NCBI RefSeq assembly: GCF_003063415.1
Contig: NZ_NESK01000019.1
Location: forward strand, 22,635 to 86,634
Direction of reading: 5' to 3'
DNA: 64,000 nucleotides
DNA from: Limnohabitans sp. 2KL-17
GTDB taxonomy: Bacteria; Pseudomonadota; Gammaproteobacteria; Burkholderiales; Burkholderiaceae_C
Part shown: piece after piece, positions 53,910-61,618 of the stretch
Numbering within the stretch: position 1 is the stretch's first letter
How the letters are laid out: each line of letters opens with the position of its first letter
Notes under the pieces: model-generated
What the model was told of the DNA's origin: nothing
The model's input: the letters and a program-made list of their open reading frames with translations, nothing else
Database searches by the model: none
Translations under genes and position numbers: made by a program

Positions 53910-54232
53910 GGAGGACCTCAAAATTGACAAATCAAACACATGATTTCACAACGAAATCAGCATACTTTAGATTTTCACACCCTTTTTTAAAGCAGATGGC
54001 TTACGTGTCACACCCACTTTGCAGCGGCTTGTAAGTAGCCGTTTACTGCAGCTTCAGCCATTGGATGTCTCATCCGGGGTAACCTGAACTTGAAATTTAT
54101 AGCTAACCTCCAGGCCCAGCGTGAGGCAAACTGCCAATCAGGCTCATGAACGATCAATGTCCCAATCGATATCACCATCATGGCGTTTTTATCTTCCTTC
54201 ATCAGCTACTCTGACACACACTCAACATAGTC
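53910..54232. other. 323-base non-coding stretch before TIGR02450 copy 2
   Basis: No convincing gene. It holds the probable promoter of the Bug gene on the minus strand and a perfect palindrome near 53950. The rest shows nothing I can identify. Confidence 0.5.
53941..53959. promoter_or_regulatory. Palindrome upstream of the Bug gene
   Basis: Perfect 7-base arms TGATTTC and GAAATCA flank ACAAC, 31 bases before the Bug start codon. It could be an operator near the promoter. No adjacent regulator gene is present. Confidence 0.4.
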
Positions 54233-54454
54233 ATGAACCCTCTGAACCCCAAAAAACTGCTGCTGAGCAAGTGGACTGCTGTTAAACCTGTGGCCAAGCA
54301 AAAACACTTTTTGGTCAGTCGGGTGATCCAACCTGAGCAGCCCACCGACCCAATCGATCTGGTGGAAATCGAAGCCGTATTCTCCAAAGCCACCCAAGTC
54401 ATCGCTTGGCGCGAGCTGCAGGACGACAGCGTGTGGCGGCAGGGTTGGGTTTGA
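54233..54454 (+). CDS. TIGR02450-type small Trp-rich protein, copy 2
   Basis: A second intact 73-residue copy (MNPLNPKKLLLSKWTAVKPV to DDSVWRQGWV), differing from copy 1 at about nine residues. The last 33 bases of the gene are identical to copy 1, and similarity continues past the stop (AGTGTCTTAC shared). Together the two copies form direct repeats around the integrase segment (51304-54232). It has no strong ribosome site and no coupled upstream gene, unlike copy 1. Confidence 0.82.
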   Translation: MNPLNPKKLLLSKWTAVKPVAKQKHFLVSRVIQPEQPTDPIDLVEIEAVFSKATQVIAWRELQDDSVWRQGWV

Positions 54455-54567
54455 CGGACCCTAAGCCGGCAGCAGTGACAGTGTCTTACTTCACGTCAGC
54501 AACTGCCAGCAACAAACCCATGTGCGCAAGCGCTGGTGGTGAATGGAATTGTTGCAAGAGGTGAAGC

Positions 54568-55899
54568 TCAATGCAACTTCACCGTTGGGTTGGTTTGTTT
54601 GGTGATCATGCGCGATAGGGTAAAGAGGGTGGTTTTGAGGATGCCGTGAATGGCGAGTTCGTGCAGTTTGTACAAAGAAAGGTACATGAGCTTGGCAAAA
54701 TAACCCTCGATCATCAGACTCTTGCCGATCAAGCCACCCATCATGTTGCCCACCGTGCTGAACTTGCCCAGCGACACCAGTGAGCCAAAGTCTCTGTAAC
54801 GGTAAGACTTTAGGGGCTTGTTGGCCAGTCGACGTTGAATTTGCTGCCACATATGGGTGGCCTGCTGGTGCGCTGCTTGCGCACGCGGCGGCACAATGCC
54901 TGCCCGGCCGCCATCGGCATCCGAGCAGGGGCAAGCTGCGCAATCACCCAATGCAAAAATATCGGGGTCGCGTGTGGTTTGAAGTGTGTCATGGACCACC
55001 AGCTGGTTGATCCGGTTGGTTTCCAGCCCACCAAAGTCTTTCAAGAAATCAGGCGCTTTCACGCCTGCGGCCCACACCACCAGTTCGGACTCGATCTCGC
55101 GGCCATCGGCCAGGCGAATGCCCGTGGGCATGACCTCCATCACTTTGGAGTTGGTGAGCACTTGAACACCCAGACGCGAGAGAAGTTGCTCAGTGGCTTG
55201 CGATAAGCGTGGCACCAAGGCCGGCAAAATGCGATCAGCCGCCTCAATCAAGCTGACTTTGATGTCCTTGTCCACATCAATGCGGTCCAGGCCAAAAGCC
55301 ACCACCTCGCGCGTGGTTCGGTGCAGCTCTGCAGCCAACTCCACACCCGTTGCGCCCGCGCCGATGATGGCCACATGCAATTGGCGTTTGTGAATCACCC
55401 CAGCCTGGTTGTGTGCGCGGATACAGGCATTGACCATCCTGGAATGAAACGACTTGGCATCATGCTGCGTCTCCAACTTCAACGCGTGCTCTTTGACACC
55501 CCGGGTGCCAAAGTCATTGCTCAAGCTGCCAATGCAAATCACGAGTGTGTCGTAGTGAATGCTTTGGGAGGGCGTCACAGCTCGGCCCTGCTCATCCATA
55601 TAAGGCGCGAGCTCGATGGTTTTGTTGGAGCGGTTAAGCCCCTTGATCTCTCCAATTCGAAAGGTGAAGTGGTTCCAATGGGCCTGGGCCATGTAATCCA
55701 CTTCGTGGTCGCCCAGGTCCATGCTGCCCGAAGCGATTTCATGCAACTTGGGTTTCCAGATGTGGGTGCGATTTTTATCGACCAGCGTGATCAGCGCGCG
55801 CTGACGTCGGCCATAGGAATGTCCCAACCGGGTCGCGAGTTCCAGACCGCCAGCGCCACCACCCACGATGACAATTTTGTGTTGTTTGCTCATTTTCAT
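54568..55899 (-). CDS. ndh: Type II NADH:quinone oxidoreductase (NDH-2)
   Basis: A 443-residue flavoprotein that passes electrons from NADH to quinone without pumping protons. The FAD Rossmann motif is IVIVGGGAGGLELATRLG, the NADH motif is VAIIGAGATGVELAAELH, and the second FAD contact is DPDIFALGDCAACPC; a C-terminal amphipathic membrane anchor follows (LSLYKLHELAIHGIL). I start at MKMSKQ (55899; 55893 is possible); the open frame extends to 56370 but overlaps a decayed gene on the other strand. It lies between TIGR02450 copies 2 and 3. Confidence 0.9.
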   Translation of the reverse strand: MKMSKQHKIVIVGGGAGGLELATRLGHSYGRRQRALITLVDKNRTHIWKPKLHEIASGSMDLGDHEVDYMAQAHWNHFTFRIGEIKGLNRSNKTIELAPYMDEQGRAVTPSQSIHYDTLVICIGSLSNDFGTRGVKEHALKLETQHDAKSFHSRMVNACIRAHNQAGVIHKRQLHVAIIGAGATGVELAAELHRTTREVVAFGLDRIDVDKDIKVSLIEAADRILPALVPRLSQATEQLLSRLGVQVLTNSKVMEVMPTGIRLADGREIESELVVWAAGVKAPDFLKDFGGLETNRINQLVVHDTLQTTRDPDIFALGDCAACPCSDADGGRAGIVPPRAQAAHQQATHMWQQIQRRLANKPLKSYRYRDFGSLVSLGKFSTVGNMMGGLIGKSLMIEGYFAKLMYLSLYKLHELAIHGILKTTLFTLSRMITKQTNPTVKLH

Positions 55900-55986
55900 G
55901 CTCGCAATCAGGTCGACCAGTTCGGTCAGGGAAATCAAGCGACGTGAAACACCACTTCCCGAGGACATCCCAAGCTTGCAGTCTGA

Positions 55987-56263
55987 ATGAATTTGAGGTT
56001 TTACGCAATTAGATCGCCAAAACCAAAAAAACCGATGACTGCCAACGCGCAAGCCCCTGACCTCAAGCCATGTCAACCCAAGCCATGCACTGGGCAAAAA
56101 TTCTTTTGCACTTTGAAAGCTTCTTCGAAAGTGATTCAACCCGACTTGCCGGCCTATCCGATTGAACGGGTAAAAATTGAATCGGTTTTTTTCAACAACT
56201 GTGCATGAGATTGCAAGGCGAGATCTGCAGGATCTCAGTGTGAGGCAGCAGGGTTGGGTTTGA
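55987..56263 (+). pseudogene. TIGR02450-type gene, copy 3, decayed
   Basis: The first frame encodes KVIQPDLPAYPIERVKIESVF, recognisable against VIQPELPTDPIERVEIESVF of copy 1, after a poorly conserved N-terminus. A frameshift near 56190-56200 (a run of T residues) then moves the rest to another frame reading VHEIARRDLQDLSVRQQGWV and the shared stop. Two of the conserved Trp are lost. It lies in the 5' region of the NDH-2 gene on the opposite strand. Confidence 0.8.
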
Positions 56264-56499
56264 AAGGTTTTAAGGGTACGGGGGCTTGACTGCAAGAATT
56301 TTTGGCCCGGTCTTGAACCGTTTAAATCTGATGCGGCACGCCCAAATGTACGCTTGCTCACTGACCACACCCCTTTCTGATCCTACGATGCTTTGATGGT
56401 TAAGGCATCCTTTCCGGTTGTCCTATCAAGTCGATCTATCTCGTCACATTTACGTGGTCATGGGCACGGGTCGATTCCGGATGATCAACAAAGGGGTAA

Positions 56500-56955
56500 A
56501 TGATGAAACTGAAACATGCTCTCGCGGGCCTTACATCAATTGTGATGTTGACCAGTGCCGCAATGGCCCAGCCTTACGGCAAGGGGGCCGCAATGATGGG
56601 CGGCTACGGTGGCGGTTACGGCATGGGCCCAGGCATGATCTCCGGTTGCGACAACGCTGCCTACGCAGGTTTGGACCTCACCCCAGAGCAGCACAAAGCC
56701 ATCGCGGGCATCCACGAGCAGGCCTCCAAGGCAATGTGGCAGCTCATGGGAACGGTGCACGGACACGGTCACCATATGCAAGGCATGTTCGGACTTGGCC
56801 CATTGGACGAAGCTGAGACACGAAAGTCTTTCCAAGCGATGGCTGATGCCCAGAAAGCGATGTTCGAGTTGCAACTGAACACACGCAAAAAGCTTGAAGC
56901 TGTGTTGACGAAAGATCAGCGCGAAAAACTGAACCGTCACTGGCGTAGCCGCTGA
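56500..56955 (+). CDS. Spy/CpxP-like periplasmic protein
   Basis: A 151-residue exported protein. The signal peptide (MKLKHALAGLTSIVMLTSAAMAQ, about residues 2-24) is followed by a Gly/Met/Tyr-rich stretch (MMGGYGGGYGMGPGM), then two helical LTPEQ-type segments, LDLTPEQHKAIAGIHEQ and LTKDQREKLNRHW, with a His-rich HGHGHHMQ between them. This fits the LTXXQ (Spy/CpxP) family of periplasmic chaperones and metal-stress proteins. AAGGGG precedes the ATG. It belongs to the envelope-stress module with the two-component genes downstream. Confidence 0.82.
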   Translation: MMKLKHALAGLTSIVMLTSAAMAQPYGKGAAMMGGYGGGYGMGPGMISGCDNAAYAGLDLTPEQHKAIAGIHEQASKAMWQLMGTVHGHGHHMQGMFGLGPLDEAETRKSFQAMADAQKAMFELQLNTRKKLEAVLTKDQREKLNRHWRSR

Positions 56956-56973
56956 TTTGGCGATCGGAAAATC

Positions 56974-57216
56974 ATGGCTTACGAACACATGATGGGTTGG
57001 GGCGGCGGCCACATGTTCGGGTTCGGGCTGCTTGGTTGGGTGCTCGTGGTCGTTGTTGCCGTTGTCGTGGTTCTGTTGGCCACCCGATGGCGCATTGGCA
57101 GGGCCCCAACCGACCCGTGCGGCGAAGATCGCTCGGTGGCAATCCTAAAGGAGCGCTACGCACGCGGTGAGATTGATAAAGCCGAATTCGAGGCCCGCAA
57201 ACGGGATCTGAGCTGA
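56974..57216 (+). CDS. SHOCT-domain small membrane protein
   Basis: An 80-residue protein with one membrane helix (GFGLLGWVLVVVVAVVVVLL, about residues 16-35) and a C-terminal SHOCT motif, AILKERYARGEIDKAEFEARKRDLS (about 55-79). SHOCT segments occur in small regulatory or oligomerising proteins. It starts 18 bases after the Spy-like gene and is likely co-transcribed. TIGR02450 copy 4 begins 17 bases after its stop. Confidence 0.82.
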   Translation: MAYEHMMGWGGGHMFGFGLLGWVLVVVVAVVVVLLATRWRIGRAPTDPCGEDRSVAILKERYARGEIDKAEFEARKRDLS

Positions 57217-57232
57217 CTATCGGGTCACATGC

Positions 57233-57364
57233 GTTATCCGACCTGACTTGCCATAAGAACCGATTGAGTTGGTGGAGATCGAATCAGAGTTTTCAAAAGC
57301 TACTCAGGTTATGGCTTGGCGTGACCTGCTGGACGACAGCGTGTGGCGGCAAGCTTGGGTTTGA
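57233..57364 (+). pseudogene. TIGR02450-type gene, copy 4, 3' fragment
   Basis: Only the C-terminal two-thirds remain: VIRPDLP, an in-frame TAA, then EPIELVEIESEFSKATQVMA, WRDLLDDSVWRQAWV and the stop. The 5' part is missing and no start codon is present. The final 60 bases are very close to copies 1 and 2. It is on the same strand as the other copies. Confidence 0.85.
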
Positions 57365-57566
57365 CCATACCTTGGCAATGATCGTTGGCACGCCAGCAAG
57401 CATTGCAAGCCGTCCTGAGAAGATCATTTGATCCATCAGAGCACGTAGGAAATCAAGGTTGGCCGATACAAAACGACACAAACAGGAACCTTACTGACAC
57501 CCCAAAGGCGCTTGGGCTGGACATCATGACAGTCATGTTCAACACGTCTTTGAAAGGACAACTGTC

Positions 57567-58037
57567 ATGAAACCCTGGATCAAACGAAGCCTCTTTGGCA
57601 TCACAGCCGTCACCTTGATTTTGGGTGGTCTAGCCGCTTGTGGCAGCCACCGCGAGCATGCCAAGGGCTGGAGCGATGAGCGCATCACCGAGGTACGTGG
57701 CAAAGCCATGGACAAGATCGGCAGCAAACTCGAACTCAACGCCGATCAAAAGCAAAAGTTAGGTGTTTTGGCAGACGAGATGATTGTTTCTAGCAACGCC
57801 CTTCGGGGCGAGGGTGCAGGTCCGCGCACTGACCTCAAAGCGCTGATGGCTGGTGACAAATTTGACCGCACCAGGGCACAAGCCCTGATGGACCAAAAAA
57901 TGCAAGTGATGCAGGGCAACGGCCCAAAAATCCTGAAGGCCTTTGGCGACTTTTATGACAGTCTGAACGCCACGCAACAAAAGCAAGTGCGCGAGCGCTT
58001 GGACAAACGCGGCCACGCTTGGTGGAACCGAGGCTGA
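57567..58037 (+). CDS. Spy/CpxP-like lipoprotein
   Basis: A 156-residue protein with a lipoprotein signal ending in LGGLAACGS (lipid-modified Cys near residue 25). The mature part is helical and contains LELNADQKQKLGVLADEM and YDSLNATQQKQVRERLDKR, both resembling LTXXQ motifs. It ends in HAWWNRG. It probably acts as a periplasmic sensor or chaperone attached to a membrane. AAAGGA precedes the ATG by about 9 bases. It lies 133 bases upstream of a response regulator. Confidence 0.8.
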   Translation: MKPWIKRSLFGITAVTLILGGLAACGSHREHAKGWSDERITEVRGKAMDKIGSKLELNADQKQKLGVLADEMIVSSNALRGEGAGPRTDLKALMAGDKFDRTRAQALMDQKMQVMQGNGPKILKAFGDFYDSLNATQQKQVRERLDKRGHAWWNRG

Positions 58038-58170
58038 CTGCTGGGGCCTGAAAGCAGCGGCAACCCAGAGAAAACAATCTTGCAACCGGGCTGCGCGCCG
58101 TCGGATCATCCTTCTTGGAAGGCGACGAACCGCGCAGCTTCGGATGGCTAAGGCCTGTCAGAATAAGCCC

Positions 58171-58872
58171 ATGAACCGCATTTTGTTGATCGACGACGAC
58201 ACGCAACTCGGCCCACCTCTGGCCACTTATTTTCAGCGCTTTGAGCTGCAACTCACCCACGCCACGCGCCCCAGCGAGGGCTTGGCCCTGTTGCGCAATC
58301 AGTCTTTTGATGCAGTGATTTTGGATGTGATGCTGCCCGAGATGGACGGCTTTGAACTTTGCCGCACCATCCGCAAAGAAAGCGATATACCCATCGTCAT
58401 GCTCACTGCGCGCGGTGATGTGATGGACCGCGTGGTAGGTCTGGAACTGGGTGCTGACGATTACCTGCCCAAACCCTTTGAGCCGCGTGAACTGGTGGCG
58501 CGCTTGCAAACCGTACTGCGCCGCCAAAAGTCCAACGGCATGGCGCAAACAAGCAACCTCAGCGACTTGCCCAGCTTGCATTTTGAAGGTCTGGACATCG
58601 ACACTGCACGTCGCAGTGTGACCCGGGCAGGCGAGGCGCTTGAGCTCACCGGCACAGAGTTCGAGCTGCTGCTCGTGCTTGCACGCGAGCCTGGAAAAGT
58701 GTTCAGCCGAGACGACATCCTGAACCAGCTGCGTGGTCACGAGGCCGACCTTTACACCCGTGCGGTAGACATTGTGGTGAGCCGCCTGCGCAAAAAATTG
58801 GAGCCGCTGGACTGCATCAAAACCCTGCGCAATGCGGGCTATGCCCTCGCGCTGCCCCGCCTTAAGACTTGA
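58171..58872 (+). CDS. OmpR-family response regulator (CpxR/RstA-like)
   Basis: A 233-residue regulator. The receiver domain has acidic DDD near residue 7, the phosphoacceptor Asp in VILDVMLPEMDGFEL (about 52), VMLTARGD and the Lys in YLPKPFEPRELVARL. The winged-helix DNA-binding domain includes LELTGTEFELLLVLAREPG and RGHEADLYTRAVDIVVSRLR. It should control the adjacent Spy-like genes, as CpxR does for spy/cpxP; that is inference. It is followed after 16 bases by its kinase. Confidence 0.9.
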   Translation: MNRILLIDDDTQLGPPLATYFQRFELQLTHATRPSEGLALLRNQSFDAVILDVMLPEMDGFELCRTIRKESDIPIVMLTARGDVMDRVVGLELGADDYLPKPFEPRELVARLQTVLRRQKSNGMAQTSNLSDLPSLHFEGLDIDTARRSVTRAGEALELTGTEFELLLVLAREPGKVFSRDDILNQLRGHEADLYTRAVDIVVSRLRKKLEPLDCIKTLRNAGYALALPRLKT

Positions 58873-58888
58873 GCGCAAGCCCCACTGC

Positions 58889-60271
58889 ATGAACACCTCT
58901 TTTTCGTCCTGGACGCGCACCAAAAACCGGGTGGCACACTCCATCAAGCTGCGCATGGTCCTGGTATTTTTGCTGTTGGCAGCGGCCATGAGCTTTGTAT
59001 TTTTCACGGGCGCACAAAAAGCGTTTTCAGTGGGTTGGCGCGAAGCAGCACGCCCTCTGCTGATGGACTATGTCGACCACTTGGCGGGAGACATCACGCC
59101 CAATGGACAGCCCAGCGTAGCGCGTGCTCTGTCCCTCACCGAGCGTTTGCCGATCACTGTGCAGATCGATGGTCCGCAGGTGCGCTGGGCTTCACACCCC
59201 GATCAGCGCCAGCCCCCATGGCAGCGCAAAAGCGATGACGACGGACAAGATTGGCAACACGTCTTGAAGCGCCGTACAACCGATGGCCACACGATTGTGT
59301 TCGGCATCAACGAAGACAGCTTTGAGCGCCGGCCCCACCTCATTGGCTATGCGCTTGCGGCGCTGCTCTTGTTGACGCTGCTGGCCTGGCTGTATGTACG
59401 ACGCCTGCTGAGGCCGCTGGAAGCGATTGGAGAAGGCGCACGCCGATTTGGCTCGGGCGACTTCAGCCAGCCCATTCCAGAACGCAGCAGCAAGGCGCAC
59501 GACGAGTTGAGCGAGCTTGCCCTGACCATTAACACCATGGGACGTGACATCCAACGCATGCTCGAAGGCAAACGGGCCTTGCTGCTCGCCATCAGCCACG
59601 AGCTGCGCAGCCCACTCACCCGGGCCCGGCTCAATACCGAGCTGCTGCCCGAAACCGCCCAGGTGAGCCCTCAGCGACAGGCCCTGCTGCGCGACTTGAA
59701 GGAAATGGCTGAGCTCATCACCGATTTACTGGAAAGCGAGCGCCTGGCCTCCGAGCACGCCGCATTGCAACGCGAGCGGGTGGCCTTGGCCCCAATTGCA
59801 CAAGAGGTGATGGCAGAGGTGTTGGCGAACCACCCAGTGCCCCCTGACACCTGGCCCCTCATCAGCTTGCAAGCAGACCCCGGATTACCGCTCCTACCGC
59901 TGGACCCAGCCCGCATGCGCCTGTTGCTGCGCAACCTGCTGGAAAATGCCATTCGCCATAGCGCTGATGCACGACTTCCGACCGAATTGCACCTTCGCGC
60001 AGCGGGACAAGGCATTGAGCTTGAAGTGCGTGACCATGGCCCGGGTGTACCCGATGACCAGTTGCAGCATCTGGCAGAACCCTTCTTTCGCCCCGACACC
60101 GCACGCACTCGCGCCCAAGGCGGTGTGGGCCTTGGGCTGTACTTGTGCAAACTTGTGGCCCAGTCTCATGGCGGTACTTTTTCTGTGCGCAATGCGACAC
60201 CCGGTTTGGCGGTGACGGTGACGCTGCCTGGACAAGTGCCGGCGGATCCCAAAGTGCTTTTTACTTCGTAA
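58889..60271 (+). CDS. Sensor histidine kinase (CpxA-like)
   Basis: A 460-residue inner-membrane kinase. Two membrane helices (about residues 25-45 and 153-172) flank a periplasmic sensor of roughly 110 residues. HAMP (RLLRPLEAIGEGARRFGSGD), the phosphoacceptor His in LLAISHELRSPLTRARL, and the ATPase N, G1 and G2 boxes (LLRNLLENAIRHS, VRDHGPGVPD, GGVGLGLYLCKLV) follow. It pairs with the response regulator just upstream. The signal is probably envelope or metal stress. Confidence 0.9.
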   Translation: MNTSFSSWTRTKNRVAHSIKLRMVLVFLLLAAAMSFVFFTGAQKAFSVGWREAARPLLMDYVDHLAGDITPNGQPSVARALSLTERLPITVQIDGPQVRWASHPDQRQPPWQRKSDDDGQDWQHVLKRRTTDGHTIVFGINEDSFERRPHLIGYALAALLLLTLLAWLYVRRLLRPLEAIGEGARRFGSGDFSQPIPERSSKAHDELSELALTINTMGRDIQRMLEGKRALLLAISHELRSPLTRARLNTELLPETAQVSPQRQALLRDLKEMAELITDLLESERLASEHAALQRERVALAPIAQEVMAEVLANHPVPPDTWPLISLQADPGLPLLPLDPARMRLLLRNLLENAIRHSADARLPTELHLRAAGQGIELEVRDHGPGVPDDQLQHLAEPFFRPDTARTRAQGGVGLGLYLCKLVAQSHGGTFSVRNATPGLAVTVTLPGQVPADPKVLFTS

Positions 60272-60354
60272 ACCAAGGCCCTTAACCATGTGCCGATGTT
60301 GCCGAGGACCGAACCCCAGCACCGAGAGCTCCAAGCGCCGACAGCGCCCAATCC

Positions 60355-60414
60355 ACGAAGACCATCACGTGGCGAGATCTGCAAGGCAACAGCGTGTGGC
60401 GGCAAGTGTGGGTG
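60355..60414 (+). pseudogene. TIGR02450-type gene, copy 5, short 3' remnant
   Basis: Twenty codons read TKTITWRDLQGNSVWRQVWV, matching the C-terminus of copies 1-4, but the stop codon is altered and the frame runs on. The upstream 50-60 bases may be further decayed sequence of the same gene. It lies between the histidine kinase and the convergent cyclase gene. Confidence 0.75.
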
Positions 60415-60460
60415 GCTGGGGCTAGATGGTGCTGCTTGACGACTGATTGAAGTCAGCCAG

Positions 60461-61555
60461 TCACCCCAAAGCGCGGCCATTTAAAAGCCAAGTGGCCATT
60501 TCGCCCTTGCCTTTGACCTCAATGACTCCGCGATATTCAAAGACGAAAGGATGGGTCAGGGCTTGGTGCGTAGCATCGGTCATCTGAATTCGGCCGGTCA
60601 TGCCGTGTGACTCCATGCGGCTGGCCGTATTGACCACATCACCCCAAAGGTCGTAGAGAAATTTGCTCTTGCCTATGACACCCGCCACTGCTGCGCCCGT
60701 GCTGATGCCGATTCGGACGTTGAGCGGATGCTGACGTGTTGAATTGAAGTCCTGGATAGCGTCCAGCATGTCGAGCGCCATGTGCGCGGCACGGTCGGCG
60801 TGGTCAGGCACTACCGTGGGCAAGCCTGCAGCCGCCATGTAGCAATCACCAATCGTCTTGATTTTCTCTAACCCGCGGTGCTCTGCAATGTGGTCAAAAC
60901 GCGTGAAAAGGTCGTTCAAAACCTCCACCAACACCTCGGGGCTCACACCTTCAGAAAAGCTTGTGAAACCCACAATGTCTGCAAACAAAACCGTCACATT
61001 GGCGTAACTGTCGACAATGGCTTGACTGAGGTGATCGGCTGTGAATTTAGTCCGCCCTTTCAGTCGTTTCACAATCGCATGGGGCAGGACGTTGTGCAGC
61101 AACATGTCGGACAGTTCTTGCGCCGCCAATACTTGCTCGTACAGCTTTTTGGTCTCTAAATTCAGCAAGCGCACCTGCAACAAGTTTTGAACTCTGGCCA
61201 AAACCTCTGCGATGTCAAAGGGCTTGCTCACAAAGTCCAAGGCCCCGGCTTTCAAGGCACGCAGTTTTTCGTTGGGTTGGGCGGTGATGACCAAAACGGG
61301 CAGCGTGCCCTGGCCCTCAATTCCTTTGAGGCTTTCCATCACTTCAAAGCCATCCATATGCGGCATATTCAGATCCAAAAGGATCAAGTCGTAAGCGTTT
61401 TGGCGGTGCAACTCAAGCACCTCGGTCGAATTTTTCGTTGAAGTTATCGCGCTGTAACCCGCACTGCTCAACATGCGCTCCAACAGGAGCACGTTGGCAG
61501 CTTGATCGTCGACGATGAGCAGCTTAGCTTTCAGGATGTCAGAGTGTTGGATCAT
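60461..61555 (-). CDS. Receiver domain-class III adenylate cyclase fusion
   Basis: A 364-residue soluble signalling protein. The receiver (about residues 10-130) has LLIVDDQAANV, the phosphoacceptor Asp in LILLDLNMPHMDGFEV and the Lys in FVSKPFD. The cyclase domain has metal-binding ADIVGFTSFSEG, the purine-contact Lys in KIKTIGDCYMAAAGLP and the Asp in YDLWGDVVNTASRM, a pattern that favours ATP, so cAMP is the likely product. It lies 63 bases after the hybrid kinase on the same strand and is its probable output. Confidence 0.9.
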   Translation of the reverse strand: MIQHSDILKAKLLIVDDQAANVLLLERMLSSAGYSAITSTKNSTEVLELHRQNAYDLILLDLNMPHMDGFEVMESLKGIEGQGTLPVLVITAQPNEKLRALKAGALDFVSKPFDIAEVLARVQNLLQVRLLNLETKKLYEQVLAAQELSDMLLHNVLPHAIVKRLKGRTKFTADHLSQAIVDSYANVTVLFADIVGFTSFSEGVSPEVLVEVLNDLFTRFDHIAEHRGLEKIKTIGDCYMAAAGLPTVVPDHADRAAHMALDMLDAIQDFNSTRQHPLNVRIGISTGAAVAGVIGKSKFLYDLWGDVVNTASRMESHGMTGRIQMTDATHQALTHPFVFEYRGVIEVKGKGEMATWLLNGRALG

Positions 61556-61618
61556 GCGAGACTCCGGCAGCGGGTGTGATGCGCGCCTATTGGCCTGATG
61601 GTGAGGGCGGTGACAGCC

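Noticed and set aside
55900..56370. N-terminal extension of NDH-2 up to 56370
   Set aside because: The added 157 residues show no family similarity and lie antisense to a decayed TIGR02450 gene; the FAD motif begins right after the chosen start.
56418..56816. A 132-codon frame overlapping the Spy-like gene
   Set aside because: The Spy-like frame has a signal peptide, a good ribosome site and LTXXQ motifs; this one is Arg/His-rich and featureless.
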